64,000 bases of DNA from Pseudonocardia sediminis (GTDB taxonomy: Bacteria; Actinomycetota; Actinomycetes; Mycobacteriales; Pseudonocardiaceae), in assembly GCF_004217185.1 (NCBI RefSeq), contig NZ_SHKL01000001.1:6437405-6501404 (forward strand), given 5' to 3'. The notes beneath the pieces were generated by a model. The model was not told the origin of the DNA, made no database searches, and saw nothing but the letters and a program-made list of their open reading frames with translations. Shown here piece by piece: positions 48,763 to 57,302 of this stretch; position 1 is the stretch's first letter, and each line of letters begins with the position of its first letter. A program made the position numbers and the translations under genes.

Positions 48763-50421
48763 TCACCGGCGGGAACCGCTCTCGACCACCGCCGGCGGCG
48801 ACCGTCGCGGCACCGCGGCCGGCCACACCGGGTCGGGCCCGGGCGAACCGGCGGGACGGCGCAGGATCGCCCGCACCACCAGCACGCACAGCGTCACCAC
48901 GACGGCGTCGCGGACCACCACCGTCGCCAGGAACACGTCCGGTGGCAGGCCCTTCCGGTCCACCCCGACGTACTGGAACATCCGCGGGACCCAGACCAGA
49001 GCGTCGATCGTCATCCACGCCAGCAGCAGCCGCCACCGGGGCAGCGCGAGCGCCGCGAGCGGGACGAGCCAGAGCGAGTACTGCGGGCTCCAGACCTTGT
49101 TCACGAGCAGGAACGCGGCGACGGTGAGGAAGCCCAGCTCCGCCACCGACGGCGGGTGCGGGGCCCGGTAGGCGAGCACGGCGATGGCGGTGAACGCCGC
49201 GACCATCAGCACGGCGACGACCGCGTTCAACACGGTCGGGGCCTGTCCGGTCTCCAGCGGCCCGTCGAACCCGGGCCACCCGCTGAAGTAGCTGATCACG
49301 AACCAGATCGAGTCCGGGTCGGCCGGCCGGGTCCTGTTCAGGTCGAAGAACTCCGTCCAGCCGCGGAACCACAGGGCCGCCACCGGCAGGTTGACCAGCA
49401 CGAACGTGGCGACGGCGGAGGCGATGACCGGGACCGCGACGCGGAGCCCGCCCTCGTCGCGTCGTCGGAGCGCGACCAGCAGGATCGGCAGCAGCAACAG
49501 CAGGGGGTAGAGCTTGAGCGCTCCCCCGAGACCGAGCAGGACCCCGGCCAGCACGGGTCTGCGCCCGCGCAGCGCGACGAGCCCGCCCGCCGCGGCCGCG
49601 ACGGCGAGCGCGTCGAAGTTCGTGAAGACGTGCACCAGCGCCAGCGGGGAGAGCGCGACCAGCGCGGCGTCCCACGGCCGGTCCGGACGCAGGTGGTAGA
49701 CCGCCGCGCACACCGAGAGCCAGGCCAGCGCGAGCCAGAACGCGGAGATGTCGAAGTACACGACGACGTCGAGCGCCGACGGCAGCGGCAGCACCTCGGC
49801 CAGCCACTGCCACCCGTCGGTCAGCTGGGCGTTGGTCCACTGGAAGAACCCGGTGAGGACCGGGTACTCCATGTAGCGCTCGGTGCGGGAGCCGTCGGAG
49901 GCGGTGTCGAACCACGCGTCGCGGTAGGGCAGCCCGCCGTCGGCCAGGCCCTCCACGCCGTAGAGCGGGACGGTGTCGGAGTAGCACATCGCCACGTACT
50001 GACGGTCGTTGCGCCAGTCCAGCGCGAGCGCTCCGTCGGCCTCGCGATACTGCTGCAGGCAGGGCGACTTGCCCAGCCAGCCCAGGGCCAGGACGACGAC
50101 GGCCAGCAGCAGGACGACCCGCAACGGCGTCCAGTAGCGCGCCCGCCCCACGATGGCGTGACGGCCGAGGGGACCGCCGACGATGCGGCTGGCCGCGGCC
50201 GCGAGCGGCTCGGTCCACGTCGGGATCGAGCGGGTACCGGACTCCGACGGCGGGTCGTGGCGAGGCGGGTCGGAGCGGGGTGCGGAGGAGGGAGGTGCGG
50301 GCGGGGGAGGTGCGGGGGAGCGGGGTGCGGAAGAGCCGGGGCCGCCGGGACGGGCACCGGTCGCACGGGACCGGCGGGCCGGACCGCGGGACGGCGGCCC
50401 GGCCTCATCGGAGGAACTCAG
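48763..50421 (-). CDS. GT87/DUF2029 family polyprenyl-phosphate-sugar transferase, probable CTG start
   Basis: If translation begins at CTG (50421-50419) the protein has 552 residues; the first conventional start in frame is GTG at 50151 (462 residues). The CTG overlaps the ponA stop (CTGA), has GGAGG six bases before it, and the extra segment contains PTWTEPLAAAASRIVGGPLG and RHAIVGRARYW, which look conserved and belong to the family. The remainder is a GT-C protein with about ten to twelve membrane helices and motifs WFDTASDGSRTERYMEYPVL and LGGALKLYPLLL. It resembles M. tuberculosis Rv0051, next to ponA1, of similar length. It likely adds a sugar to a wall lipid or glycan; substrate unknown. 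Confidence 0.78.
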   Translation of the reverse strand: MSSSDEAGPPSRGPARRSRATGARPGGPGSSAPRSPAPPPPAPPSSAPRSDPPRHDPPSESGTRSIPTWTEPLAAAASRIVGGPLGRHAIVGRARYWTPLRVVLLLAVVVLALGWLGKSPCLQQYREADGALALDWRNDRQYVAMCYSDTVPLYGVEGLADGGLPYRDAWFDTASDGSRTERYMEYPVLTGFFQWTNAQLTDGWQWLAEVLPLPSALDVVVYFDISAFWLALAWLSVCAAVYHLRPDRPWDAALVALSPLALVHVFTNFDALAVAAAAGGLVALRGRRPVLAGVLLGLGGALKLYPLLLLLPILLVALRRRDEGGLRVAVPVIASAVATFVLVNLPVAALWFRGWTEFFDLNRTRPADPDSIWFVISYFSGWPGFDGPLETGQAPTVLNAVVAVLMVAAFTAIAVLAYRAPHPPSVAELGFLTVAAFLLVNKVWSPQYSLWLVPLAALALPRWRLLLAWMTIDALVWVPRMFQYVGVDRKGLPPDVFLATVVVRDAVVVTLCVLVVRAILRRPAGSPGPDPVWPAAVPRRSPPAVVESGSRR

Positions 50422-53051
50422 TTGCGGCCTCCGCCGTCGCCGCCGCCACCGTTGCCGCCGTCACCGTTGCCGCCGTCACCACCGTTGCCGCCGCCGTCAC
50501 CGTTGCCGTTGCCGCCGTCACCGTTGCCGCCGTCACCGCCCCCGTTGTCGTCCCCGCCGTTGTTGCCGTTGTCCCCGGAGTTCCCACCGTTGTCGCCGAA
50601 GTCGAAGCCGTTGCCGTCGTTGCCGAAGTCCGGGAACGACGAGTCACCGCCGTTGTTCTCCGACGACGGGCCCGGCTCACCGGTCCTGCTCGGCTCGGAG
50701 GTCTGCGGGCTCGACTGCACCTCCTGCGCCGGCGCCCGGCCGATCGGTTCGAAGTCGGAGAACCGCTCGGTCGGCGTGCCGTCGAGGACGTCGTCCATGA
50801 ACGACTGCCAGATCGACCCGGGCAGCATCCGGCCGTAGATCGGACGCCCGGCCGAGTTCTTGATCGGGGTGTTGTCGTCGGTGCCGACCCAGACCGCGGT
50901 GGAGACCGACGGCGTGAAGCCGACCGTCCAGGCGTCGTTGTTCTGGCCCTCGGTGCTGCTCTGCACGGTGCCGGTCTTGGCCGCGACCGGCCGTCCACCG
51001 GACAGCCCGATGCGTGAGGAGCTCGCGACGTCGGTCATCGACTCGGTCACGTTGCGCGCCACCTCGGCCGGCATCGCCTGCGTGCCCGCGGCCGGACCGC
51101 CCCGGTCGAAGATCACGCGGCCGTCGCTGGCCGTCACCCTGGACACCAGGTAGGGCTCGCGGTACGTGCCGTCCGCGGCGAACGTCGCGTACGCCGACGC
51201 CATGTCCTGCGGGTGGACCTCCCGGTCACCCAGCGAGATGCCGCCGGTCGGGTTGGGCAGCAGGTCGGCGGGGATGCCGGCCTGGTGCGCGGCGTCGGCC
51301 ACCTTCGCCGGGCCGATGTCGAGGCCCATCTTGTAGAACACGGTGTTGATCGACTTGGTCATCGCCGTCTTCACCGAGCACTGCCCGCAGCTCTCGCCCT
51401 CGGAGTTCGCGACCTCCGTGCCGGCGAGGGTCTGCGGCGAGGAGCCGTCGTAGGTCGTGCCGAGCCCGATCGGGTTCGGCCCCTGCAGCGCCGCGGCCAG
51501 GACGAACGGCTTGAACGACGAGCCGGGCTGCTTGAGCACGCCGGCGTAGTCGGTGCCGACACCGTTCTCGCCGCCGTAGTAGGCGAGCATCGCACCGGTC
51601 TTCGGGTCCACCGAGACCAGCGACGAGCGCAGGTTGCCCGGCTGGCCCTCCATCACCTTGCGGACCGCGGTGGCCGCCTCCTCCTGGGCCTTCGGGTCGA
51701 TCGTGAGGGAGACGGTCAGGCCCTGGGTGTTGATCTCCTGGTCGCTGATCCCGAGCTTTTCGAGCTCGTCGCGGGCCCGGTTGTAGACGTGTCCGCGGTC
51801 GTCGCCGGGGATGCCTCCCTCGGTCTTGGAGGCCTCCTTCCACTGCGGGAAGGTCTGCCTCGCACGGTCGGCGGGGCTCAGCCAGCCCTGGGCGACCATC
51901 CCGTCGAGGACGAAGTTCCAGCGCTGGGTGGAGCGGTCCAGGTTCTTCGCCGGGTCCCAGCGCGACGGGGACTGGATCAGTCCCGCGATCATGGCGCCCT
52001 CGGAGGCGTTGAGGTCCTGCACGTTCTTGCCGAAGTAGGCCTGGCTGGCCGCCTGGATGCCGTACGACCCGCGACCCAGGTAGATCGCGTTGAGGTAGTT
52101 CTCCAGGATCTGCTGCTTCGTGTACTCCTTGGAGATCTTCGCGGCGAGCACGACCTCCCGGTACTTGCGGAACAGCGAGAACTGGTCCTGTCCCGTCGTC
52201 ACCTTGATGTACTGCTGGGTGATCGTCGAGCCGCCGCCGATGCCGCCGCTGAGCTGGCTCCACACGGCGCGGCCGATGCCGCTGATGTCGAAGCCGGGGT
52301 TGGAGAAGAAGGAGCGGTCCTCCGCCGAGAGCACGGCCTGCTGCACCGGCAGCGGCACCTGGTCCAGCGTCACGCTGGTCCGGTTGACGTTGTCCGGGCG
52401 CACGGTCGCCAGCGGTGAGCCGTCCTGGTAGGTGAACGTCGCCACCTGGGACACGGCGATGTCCTCGGCACGGGGCACGGTGAAGACCACCCAGCCGATC
52501 GCGAACGCCAGGATCGGGCCGAGCACGAGGACACCGAGCGCGATCCAGACCCAGCGGCGCATCCGCCGCCACCCCTTCTTCGGCCCACCGGGCCCGTCGT
52601 CCCCGCGGTTCGCGGTGCCGGGACCGCCGGGCGGTCGTCCGCCGCCGCCACCGGCCGTCCGGGCCGGGGTGGGGGCGACGGCCGTCGCGGCGCCGGCCCC
52701 GTTTCCGGAGCGCGCCGCGGCGGGGCCGAAGTGCCCGACGGACTCCTCGTGCGTCAGCAGCTGCGGCGGGCTCTGGTAGGGCCCCTGCGGTGCCCCCTGG
52801 GGCGGGACCGGCGGGGGTCCGGGACGCGGCGCGGGACGCGGAGGTACACGGTTCGGAGGGGCGACCGGCGGGGGACCGGGCTGCGGGGGACCGGGCTGCG
52901 GGGGACCGGGCTGCGGGGGACCGGGCCGAGGCGGCATCACGGGCCGTCCCTGCGGCTCCGGGCGCGGGGGACGGGCCGGAGGCGGAACGGGGCGGGGGCC
53001 CGGCGGGGGCCCCGCGGGGGGCATGCGTCGGGGGTCGCGCTGGTCACTCAC
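50418..53051 (-). CDS. ponA: Class A penicillin-binding protein
   Basis: 877 residues from GTG at 53049-53051. Order: Pro/Gly-rich cytoplasmic segment (1-165) with three or more PQPGP repeats (52871-52930), a membrane anchor (about 169-192), GT51 transglycosylase (EDRSFFSNPGFD near 240), transpeptidase with SxxK in GSSFKPFVLA (near 513), SxN in KSINTVFYK (near 565) and KTG in AAKTGTV (near 692). The last about 130 residues are an extracellular Asn/Asp/Gly tail of GGNGDGG units. It polymerises and crosslinks peptidoglycan. Follows the DUF5318 gene and precedes GT87, the mycobacterial ponA1 order. Confidence 0.96.
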   Translation of the reverse strand: MSDQRDPRRMPPAGPPPGPRPVPPPARPPRPEPQGRPVMPPRPGPPQPGPPQPGPPQPGPPPVAPPNRVPPRPAPRPGPPPVPPQGAPQGPYQSPPQLLTHEESVGHFGPAAARSGNGAGAATAVAPTPARTAGGGGGRPPGGPGTANRGDDGPGGPKKGWRRMRRWVWIALGVLVLGPILAFAIGWVVFTVPRAEDIAVSQVATFTYQDGSPLATVRPDNVNRTSVTLDQVPLPVQQAVLSAEDRSFFSNPGFDISGIGRAVWSQLSGGIGGGSTITQQYIKVTTGQDQFSLFRKYREVVLAAKISKEYTKQQILENYLNAIYLGRGSYGIQAASQAYFGKNVQDLNASEGAMIAGLIQSPSRWDPAKNLDRSTQRWNFVLDGMVAQGWLSPADRARQTFPQWKEASKTEGGIPGDDRGHVYNRARDELEKLGISDQEINTQGLTVSLTIDPKAQEEAATAVRKVMEGQPGNLRSSLVSVDPKTGAMLAYYGGENGVGTDYAGVLKQPGSSFKPFVLAAALQGPNPIGLGTTYDGSSPQTLAGTEVANSEGESCGQCSVKTAMTKSINTVFYKMGLDIGPAKVADAAHQAGIPADLLPNPTGGISLGDREVHPQDMASAYATFAADGTYREPYLVSRVTASDGRVIFDRGGPAAGTQAMPAEVARNVTESMTDVASSSRIGLSGGRPVAAKTGTVQSSTEGQNNDAWTVGFTPSVSTAVWVGTDDNTPIKNSAGRPIYGRMLPGSIWQSFMDDVLDGTPTERFSDFEPIGRAPAQEVQSSPQTSEPSRTGEPGPSSENNGGDSSFPDFGNDGNGFDFGDNGGNSGDNGNNGGDDNGGGDGGNGDGGNGNGDGGGNGGDGGNGDGGNGGGGDGGGRN
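52871..52930. repeat. 15-bp tandem repeat in ponA
   Basis: Three identical units of 15 bp plus one diverged unit, coding PGPPQ repeats in the cytoplasmic segment. Confidence 0.8.
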
Positions 53052-53135
53052 CGGGCGGCTCCGAATGCTCGCTGGTCCACCGGGCCGCGCGGGGAAGCGA
53101 CTCGGCGGCGGCGGGGGCTGGGCTGGCGCTGGGGC

Positions 53136-53528
53136 TCACTCGCCTGCGGTCCTGCGTCGGGTCGTGCGACCGGCGCCGAGGACGAAGGACCGGAGCAGAT
53201 GATTCCATCCGCACGTCCGGCAGACCTCGACCACGTGCACCGAGAACTCCGCGTGGTGCGCGGCCAGCTGCTCGAGCTCCTCCGGGCGACGGGCCGATCC
53301 GGAGATCTGGCGCAGGCCCTCGCCGAACACCCAGGAGACCTGGGTCAGCTTCTCCTTGCGGCAGACCGGGCAGGTCCGGTCCATCGGCTCACCGTGGAAA
53401 CGGGCGGCGCGCTGCAGGTAGGCACCCGCGTCACAGGCCGCGGCCAGCGTCGTGCGACCGGCGGCGACGTCCGCCAGAAGCGCACGTCGCTGCAGGGCGT
53501 AGTCCACCACCTGTCGCGGGCTGAGCAC
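53136..53528 (-). CDS. DUF5318 family zinc-ribbon-like protein
   Basis: 130 residues from the GTG at 53526-53528. Starts LSPRQVVDYALQRRALLADV and has two CxxC pairs, TCPVCRKEKLTQV and EVCRTCGWNHLL, spaced about 50 residues, likely binding zinc. It corresponds to M. tuberculosis Rv0049, which also lies next to ponA1. The role is unknown. The start is six bases from a -10-like TACGCT, so leaderless. Probably the promoter-proximal gene of DUF5318-ponA-GT87. Confidence 0.85.
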   Translation of the reverse strand: MLSPRQVVDYALQRRALLADVAAGRTTLAAACDAGAYLQRAARFHGEPMDRTCPVCRKEKLTQVSWVFGEGLRQISGSARRPEELEQLAAHHAEFSVHVVEVCRTCGWNHLLRSFVLGAGRTTRRRTAGE

Positions 53529-53534
53529 CCGACC

Positions 53535-53540
53535 AGCGTA
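53535..53540 (-). promoter_or_regulatory. Putative -10 element (TACGCT) of the DUF5318-ponA operon
   Basis: Minus-strand TACGCT, six bases, GTG at 53528. Confidence 0.55.
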
Positions 53541-53615
53541 CGCGCGCCGGGGATCAGGACACCTCCGGAGTTCGCGCGCGGCTGTGATCGCGATCTCGAT
53601 CGTCAGCGGTCGATG

Positions 53616-53628
53616 TATCGGATCGATA
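53616..53628. promoter_or_regulatory. Possible PadR operator
   Basis: TATCG, GAT, CGATA, embedded in AT-richer ATGTATCGGATCGATATAGT between the divergent DUF5318 and padR genes. PadR proteins often bind ATGT-type palindromes in their own promoters. Confidence 0.4.
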
Positions 53629-53736
53629 TAGTGACGCACGCACCGGGTCACACCCGGACGCCGGTGTGCCGGCGGCCCGGACGATCCCGGGCCGCTGCAC
53701 GCCGGAGGCACCGGAGCCGAGGAGGAGGCGCGAGGA

Positions 53737-54390
53737 ATGCTCGAGTTCGCCATCCTCGGCCTGCTGCAGGAACGTCCTCTGCACGGCTACGAGCTGCGCA
53801 AGCAGCTCGGCCTGCGCCTCGGCGGGCTGCGCGCGTTCTCCTACGGCTCCCTCTACCCGGCGCTGCGACGGCTCACCCGGGCCGGCCTCATCGTCGAGGC
53901 CGACGACGAGGCCGATCCCGACCCGGCCGAGGCCACCACCTGGCCGCGGCGCGGGCGACGTGGCCGCCGGGTCCACCGGATCACCGCCGAGGGCAAGGAG
54001 CGCTTCGCCGAGATGGTCGCCGACGCGGGCCCGCAGGCCTGGGACGACGGCAGCTTCGGCGTGCATCTGGCCTTCTTCTCGCGCACACCGGCCGAGACCC
54101 GGATGCGCATCCTGGAGGGCCGCCGCCGCGCGGTGGAGGAACGCCGGGAGGGCCTGCGCAGCACGCTGGGCCGCACCGGGGAACAGATCGACCGCTACAC
54201 CCGCGAGCTGCACCGGCTCGGCCTGGAGGGCACCGAACGCGAGGTGCGATGGCTCAACGAGCTGATCGCCACCGAACGGGCCGAACAGGGCGTGCCGGGT
54301 GGGGCGGCACCACAGAACCCCTCCGGCGACGACGCCGGGGACATCCCGGAGGACCCCGTCCTCCGGACACCGCAGAACGACCAGCAATGA
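53737..54390 (+). CDS. PadR family transcriptional regulator
   Basis: 217 residues, ATG with GAGGAGG about ten bases before. Winged helix at residues 1-95 (LEFAILGLLQERPLHGYELR, FSYGSLYPALRRLTRAGLI), with an Arg-rich wing (TTWPRRGRRGRRVHRITAEG). The C-terminal Vir_DUF helical dimer domain covers about 105-190, followed by an acidic tail. It lies 13 bases before ino1 and shares that position with Rv0047c of M. tuberculosis. It probably regulates itself, ino1 and perhaps the divergent ponA operon. Confidence 0.9.
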   Translation: MLEFAILGLLQERPLHGYELRKQLGLRLGGLRAFSYGSLYPALRRLTRAGLIVEADDEADPDPAEATTWPRRGRRGRRVHRITAEGKERFAEMVADAGPQAWDDGSFGVHLAFFSRTPAETRMRILEGRRRAVEERREGLRSTLGRTGEQIDRYTRELHRLGLEGTEREVRWLNELIATERAEQGVPGGAAPQNPSGDDAGDIPEDPVLRTPQNDQQ

Positions 54391-54403
54391 GGAGGAGCCT
54401 GAC

Positions 54404-55483
54404 ATGAGCCAGGTTCGTGTCGCCGTCGTCGGCGTCGGCAACTGCGCGGCGTCACTCGTCCAGGGCGTCCACTACTACGCGGACGCGGACCCGGCCACCC
54501 AGGTCCCCGGGCTGATGCACGTGGACTTCGGCGGCTACCACGTCCGCGACGTGACGTTCGTGGCCGCGTTCGACGTCGACGCCAAGAAGGTCGGGCAGGA
54601 CCTGTCCGACGCGATCGCCGCCAGCGAGAACAACACCATCAAGATCGCCGACGTACCGCCGCTCGGGGTCCCCGTGCAGCGCGGGCACACGTTCGACGGT
54701 CTGGGCCGGTTCTACCGGGAGACGATCACCGAGTCCGACGACGAGCCGGTCGACGTGGTGGCGGCGCTGCGCGAGGCCCGTGCCGACGTCCTGGTGTCCT
54801 ACCTGCCGGTCGGCAGCGAGGACGCCGACCGCTTCTACGCCCAGTGCGCGATCGACGCCGGCGTGGGTTTCGTCAACGCCCTGCCGGTCTTCATCGCCTC
54901 GGACCCGGAGTGGGCGGAGAAGTTCCGTGCGGCCGGCGTCCCGATCGTCGGCGACGACATCAAGTCCCAGGTCGGGGCTACCATCACGCACCGCGTGCTG
55001 GCCCGGCTCTTCGAGGACCGCGGCGTGCAGCTCGACCGCACGATGCAGCTCAACGTGGGCGGGAACATGGACTTCCTGAACATGAAGGAGCTCGAGCGGC
55101 TCGAGTCGAAGAAGACGTCGAAGACCCAGTCGGTGACCTCGCAGGTCGACCGGGACATGGGCAGGTCCAACGTGCACATCGGACCGTCGGACTACGTCGC
55201 GTGGCTCGACGACCGCAAGTGGGCCTACGTCCGGCTCGAGGGCCGCGCGTTCGGTGACGTCCCGCTGAGCCTGGAGTACAAGCTCGAGGTCTGGGACTCC
55301 CCGAACTCGGCCGGGATCATCATCGACGCGGTCCGCGCGGCGAAGATCGCCATGGACCGCGGGATCGGCGGCCCGATCCTGTCCGCGTCGAGCTACTTCA
55401 TGAAGTCCCCGCCGGAGCAGTACCGCGACAGCGACGCCCGGGACGCCGTCGAGGCGTTCATCCGGGGCGACGCGACGTCCTGA
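54404..55483 (+). CDS. ino1: Inositol-3-phosphate synthase
   Basis: 359 residues, ATG with GAGGAGG nine bases upstream. NAD-binding VRVAVVGVGNCAASLVQGV; catalytic region GDDIKSQVGATITHRVLARL; and LNVGGNMDFLNMKELERLES plus SKKTSKTQSVTS, the signatures of the short actinobacterial enzyme. It converts glucose-6-phosphate to inositol-1-phosphate, the first step to phosphatidylinositol, mannosides and mycothiol. In an operon with padR. Ends in a strong hairpin. Confidence 0.97.
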   Translation: MSQVRVAVVGVGNCAASLVQGVHYYADADPATQVPGLMHVDFGGYHVRDVTFVAAFDVDAKKVGQDLSDAIAASENNTIKIADVPPLGVPVQRGHTFDGLGRFYRETITESDDEPVDVVAALREARADVLVSYLPVGSEDADRFYAQCAIDAGVGFVNALPVFIASDPEWAEKFRAAGVPIVGDDIKSQVGATITHRVLARLFEDRGVQLDRTMQLNVGGNMDFLNMKELERLESKKTSKTQSVTSQVDRDMGRSNVHIGPSDYVAWLDDRKWAYVRLEGRAFGDVPLSLEYKLEVWDSPNSAGIIIDAVRAAKIAMDRGIGGPILSASSYFMKSPPEQYRDSDARDAVEAFIRGDATS

Positions 55484-55501
55484 CCTCGCGTTCCTTCTCC
55501 A

Positions 55502-55544
55502 CGAAGGGCCCGGCCGGTGGTTCGTTCCACGGCCGGGCCCTTCG
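55502..55544 (+). terminator. Rho-independent terminator of padR-ino1
   Basis: CGAAGGGCCCGGCC (55502-55515) pairs perfectly with 55531-55544, with more pairs inside. A T-rich stretch (CCCTTTTCTTTT) follows at 55552-55565, unusual for this window. Confidence 0.9.
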
Positions 55545-55792
55545 CATTCGACACCCTTTTCTTTTCGGAAACATTCATTTTTGTTTCCGGTGAGCGCGAT
55601 CACGAATATTTACCCGCTCTTTGAGATGTGCGTCATTAATAACTCCGTGATCGGTTCGTAATGTGCGGTCCGGCCCTGCTGGACCGGCGCTCGACCGGAG
55701 CATCGGACGCAGGGTCACCGCTGCAGGCGAGCGGCGCGGGATCGACCTCCGCGTCCGGTGCCGCGGCGGTGCGATCACCCGAGGAACACCCC
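55545..55792. other. AT-rich upstream region of the NlpC/P60 gene
   Basis: Contains the small hairpin GGAAAC...GTTTCC (55567-55588), a CRP-type palindrome at 55590-55603, and a long probable leader of about 150 bases. I looked for the c-di-AMP (ydaO) riboswitch often found before such genes and did not see its conserved core. Confidence 0.5.
55590..55603. promoter_or_regulatory. CRP/GlxR-type binding site
   Basis: GTGA, six bases (GCGCGA), TCAC: the perfect inverted core of the CRP-family site, about 190 bases before the NlpC/P60 start. Confidence 0.5.
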
Positions 55793-56386
55793 GTGTCCCA
55801 GCGCCCCATCGCGACGACGCCCAGCACGACCCACGACAGCCCGCGCCCGCTCCGTCCGAGCGGCCCGCTCCGCGTCCTGGCCACCACGCTCGCCGCCACC
55901 GCCGCCCTGGCCGTGCTGCCCCTCACCGCCGCCACCGCGGCGCCCGCTCCCGCCGGGCCGGACACCGCTCCGGTCAGCCGCGCCGTCGAGCCGGCCGCCC
56001 AGGCCGCACCCGCCGCCCTCCCGGCCGCCGCCAAGGCCGCGGCCACCCGCTCGTCCGCCGTGCAGAACGCGATGAGCAAGGTCGGTTCGCCCTACCGCTG
56101 GGGCGCCACCGGACCGAACGCATTCGACTGCTCGGGCCTGGTGAACTGGGCCTTCGAGCAGGAGGGCGTCGACCTGCCGCGCACCAGCCGTGCGCTGGCC
56201 TCGGCCGGCAGCCCGGTCTCGAAGTCCGCCCTGCGGCCCGGCGACATCGTCACGTTCTACAAGCCGGTCAGCCACGTCGGCATCTACATCGGTGACGGGC
56301 AGATCGTGCACGCCAGCACCAGCGGCACCCCGGTGAAGGTGTCCGACATGGACCGGATGCCGTTCAACTCGGCCCGCCGGATCTGA
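55793..56386 (+). CDS. Secreted NlpC/P60 peptidoglycan hydrolase
   Basis: 197 residues, GTG with GAGGA seven bases before. A long signal peptide (basic region to residue 27, hydrophobic LATTLAATAALAVLPL, cleavage near TAA) leads to an Ala/Pro linker and the NlpC/P60 domain at about 90-197. Catalytic cysteine in NAFDCSGLVNWAF (about 110), histidine in VSHVGIYIGDGQIVHAS. It cuts D-Glu-diaminopimelate (or similar) bonds in the cell wall. Possible Crp-family control from the site at 55590. Closed by the hairpin at 56404. Confidence 0.92.
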   Translation: MSQRPIATTPSTTHDSPRPLRPSGPLRVLATTLAATAALAVLPLTAATAAPAPAGPDTAPVSRAVEPAAQAAPAALPAAAKAAATRSSAVQNAMSKVGSPYRWGATGPNAFDCSGLVNWAFEQEGVDLPRTSRALASAGSPVSKSALRPGDIVTFYKPVSHVGIYIGDGQIVHASTSGTPVKVSDMDRMPFNSARRI

Positions 56387-56403
56387 CGGACACCCCCGTG
56401 TGA

Positions 56404-56435
56404 CGGTCCCCGGTGCGTTCCAGCGCCGGGGACCG
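56404..56435 (+). terminator. Terminator of the NlpC/P60 gene
   Basis: CGGTCCCCGG (56404-56413) and CCGGGGACCG (56426-56435), 12-base loop. Confidence 0.8.
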
Positions 56436-56448
56436 CACGCGTTTTCCG

Positions 56449-56454
56449 TAAGGT
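56449..56454 (+). promoter_or_regulatory. Putative -10 element (TAAGGT) of the SDR gene
   Basis: TAAGGT, seven bases, ATG at 56462. Confidence 0.55.
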
Positions 56455-56461
56455 CGCCGGA

Positions 56462-57178
56462 ATGACCGCTCCCCGCCGTCCCCTCGCCCTCGTCACCGGT
56501 GCCTCGCAGGGCATCGGCGCCGCCGTCGCGCGCCTGCTCGCCCCGCGCTACGACCTCCTTCTCGGCGGGCGTGACGCCGGACGGCTCGAGACCGTGGCCT
56601 CGGAGCTGACCGGCGGCCCCGGGAGCGCGCAGATCTGGCCGGTCGAGCTGACCGACGACGCCGCGCTCGCCACCGCCGTCGACGGGATCGACCGTCTCGA
56701 CGTGCTCGTGCACTCGGCCGGGGTCGGCATGCTCGGCACCGTCGCCGAGACCGACGCGGACACCTGGCGGCGCCAGTTCGAGGTCAACGTCGTCGCCGTC
56801 GCCGAGCTCACCCGGCTGCTGCTGCCCGCCCTGCGCGCGGCCGGTGCCGACGGCGGCAGCGACGTCGTGCTGGTCAACTCCGGGGCGGGGCTGGCCGCCC
56901 GGCCCGGTTGGGGCTCCTACGCGGCGAGCAAGTTCGCGCTGCGCGCGTTCGGCGACGCGCTGCGCGCCGAGGAGTCGGGCCACGGCGTCCGCGTCACCTC
57001 CGTGCACCCGGGGCGGGTGGACACCGCGATGCAGCGGGCCGTCGTCGAACACGAGGGTGGTGAGTACGACGGATCGAAGTTCCTGCGTCCGGACTCCGTC
57101 GCCGCCGCCGTGCTGGCCGCGGTCACCGCGAGCCCCGACGCCCACCTGACCGAGGTGGTGCTGCGCCCGGGCGGCTGA
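56462..57178 (+). CDS. Short-chain dehydrogenase/reductase
   Basis: 238 residues. Rossmann fold with cofactor loop VTGASQGIGAAVARLL (TGxxxGIG), LVHSAGVGMLG (NAG-type motif as HSAG), and catalytic Ser-Tyr-Lys in LVNSGAGLAARPGWGSYAASKFALR (S about 140, YxxxK about 152-156). This is a classical SDR; the arginine in GGRDAGRL suggests NADP preference. It probably reduces a carbonyl; substrate unknown. Leaderless start. Confidence 0.9.
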   Translation: MTAPRRPLALVTGASQGIGAAVARLLAPRYDLLLGGRDAGRLETVASELTGGPGSAQIWPVELTDDAALATAVDGIDRLDVLVHSAGVGMLGTVAETDADTWRRQFEVNVVAVAELTRLLLPALRAAGADGGSDVVLVNSGAGLAARPGWGSYAASKFALRAFGDALRAEESGHGVRVTSVHPGRVDTAMQRAVVEHEGGEYDGSKFLRPDSVAAAVLAAVTASPDAHLTEVVLRPGG

Positions 57179-57289
57179 GGGCCGGCACAGTCCGGTACAG
57201 CACAGTCCGGTACGGCACCGCCCGGTCGGACGCGGACGGGCCGGTGGGGATCGGTCGAACGACGGACGTCATCGGCCCGCAGATCCCGG

Positions 57290-57295
57290 TACCGT
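57290..57295 (+). promoter_or_regulatory. Putative -10 element (TACCGT) of the DUF1707 gene
   Basis: TACCGT, seven bases, ATG at 57303. Confidence 0.55.
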
Positions 57296-57302
57296 CGATG
57301 AC

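Noticed and set aside
55545..55792. ydaO (c-di-AMP) riboswitch before the NlpC/P60 gene
   Set aside because: Expected from gene family, but I do not find the conserved GGGGGAACC-type core or the flanking helices.
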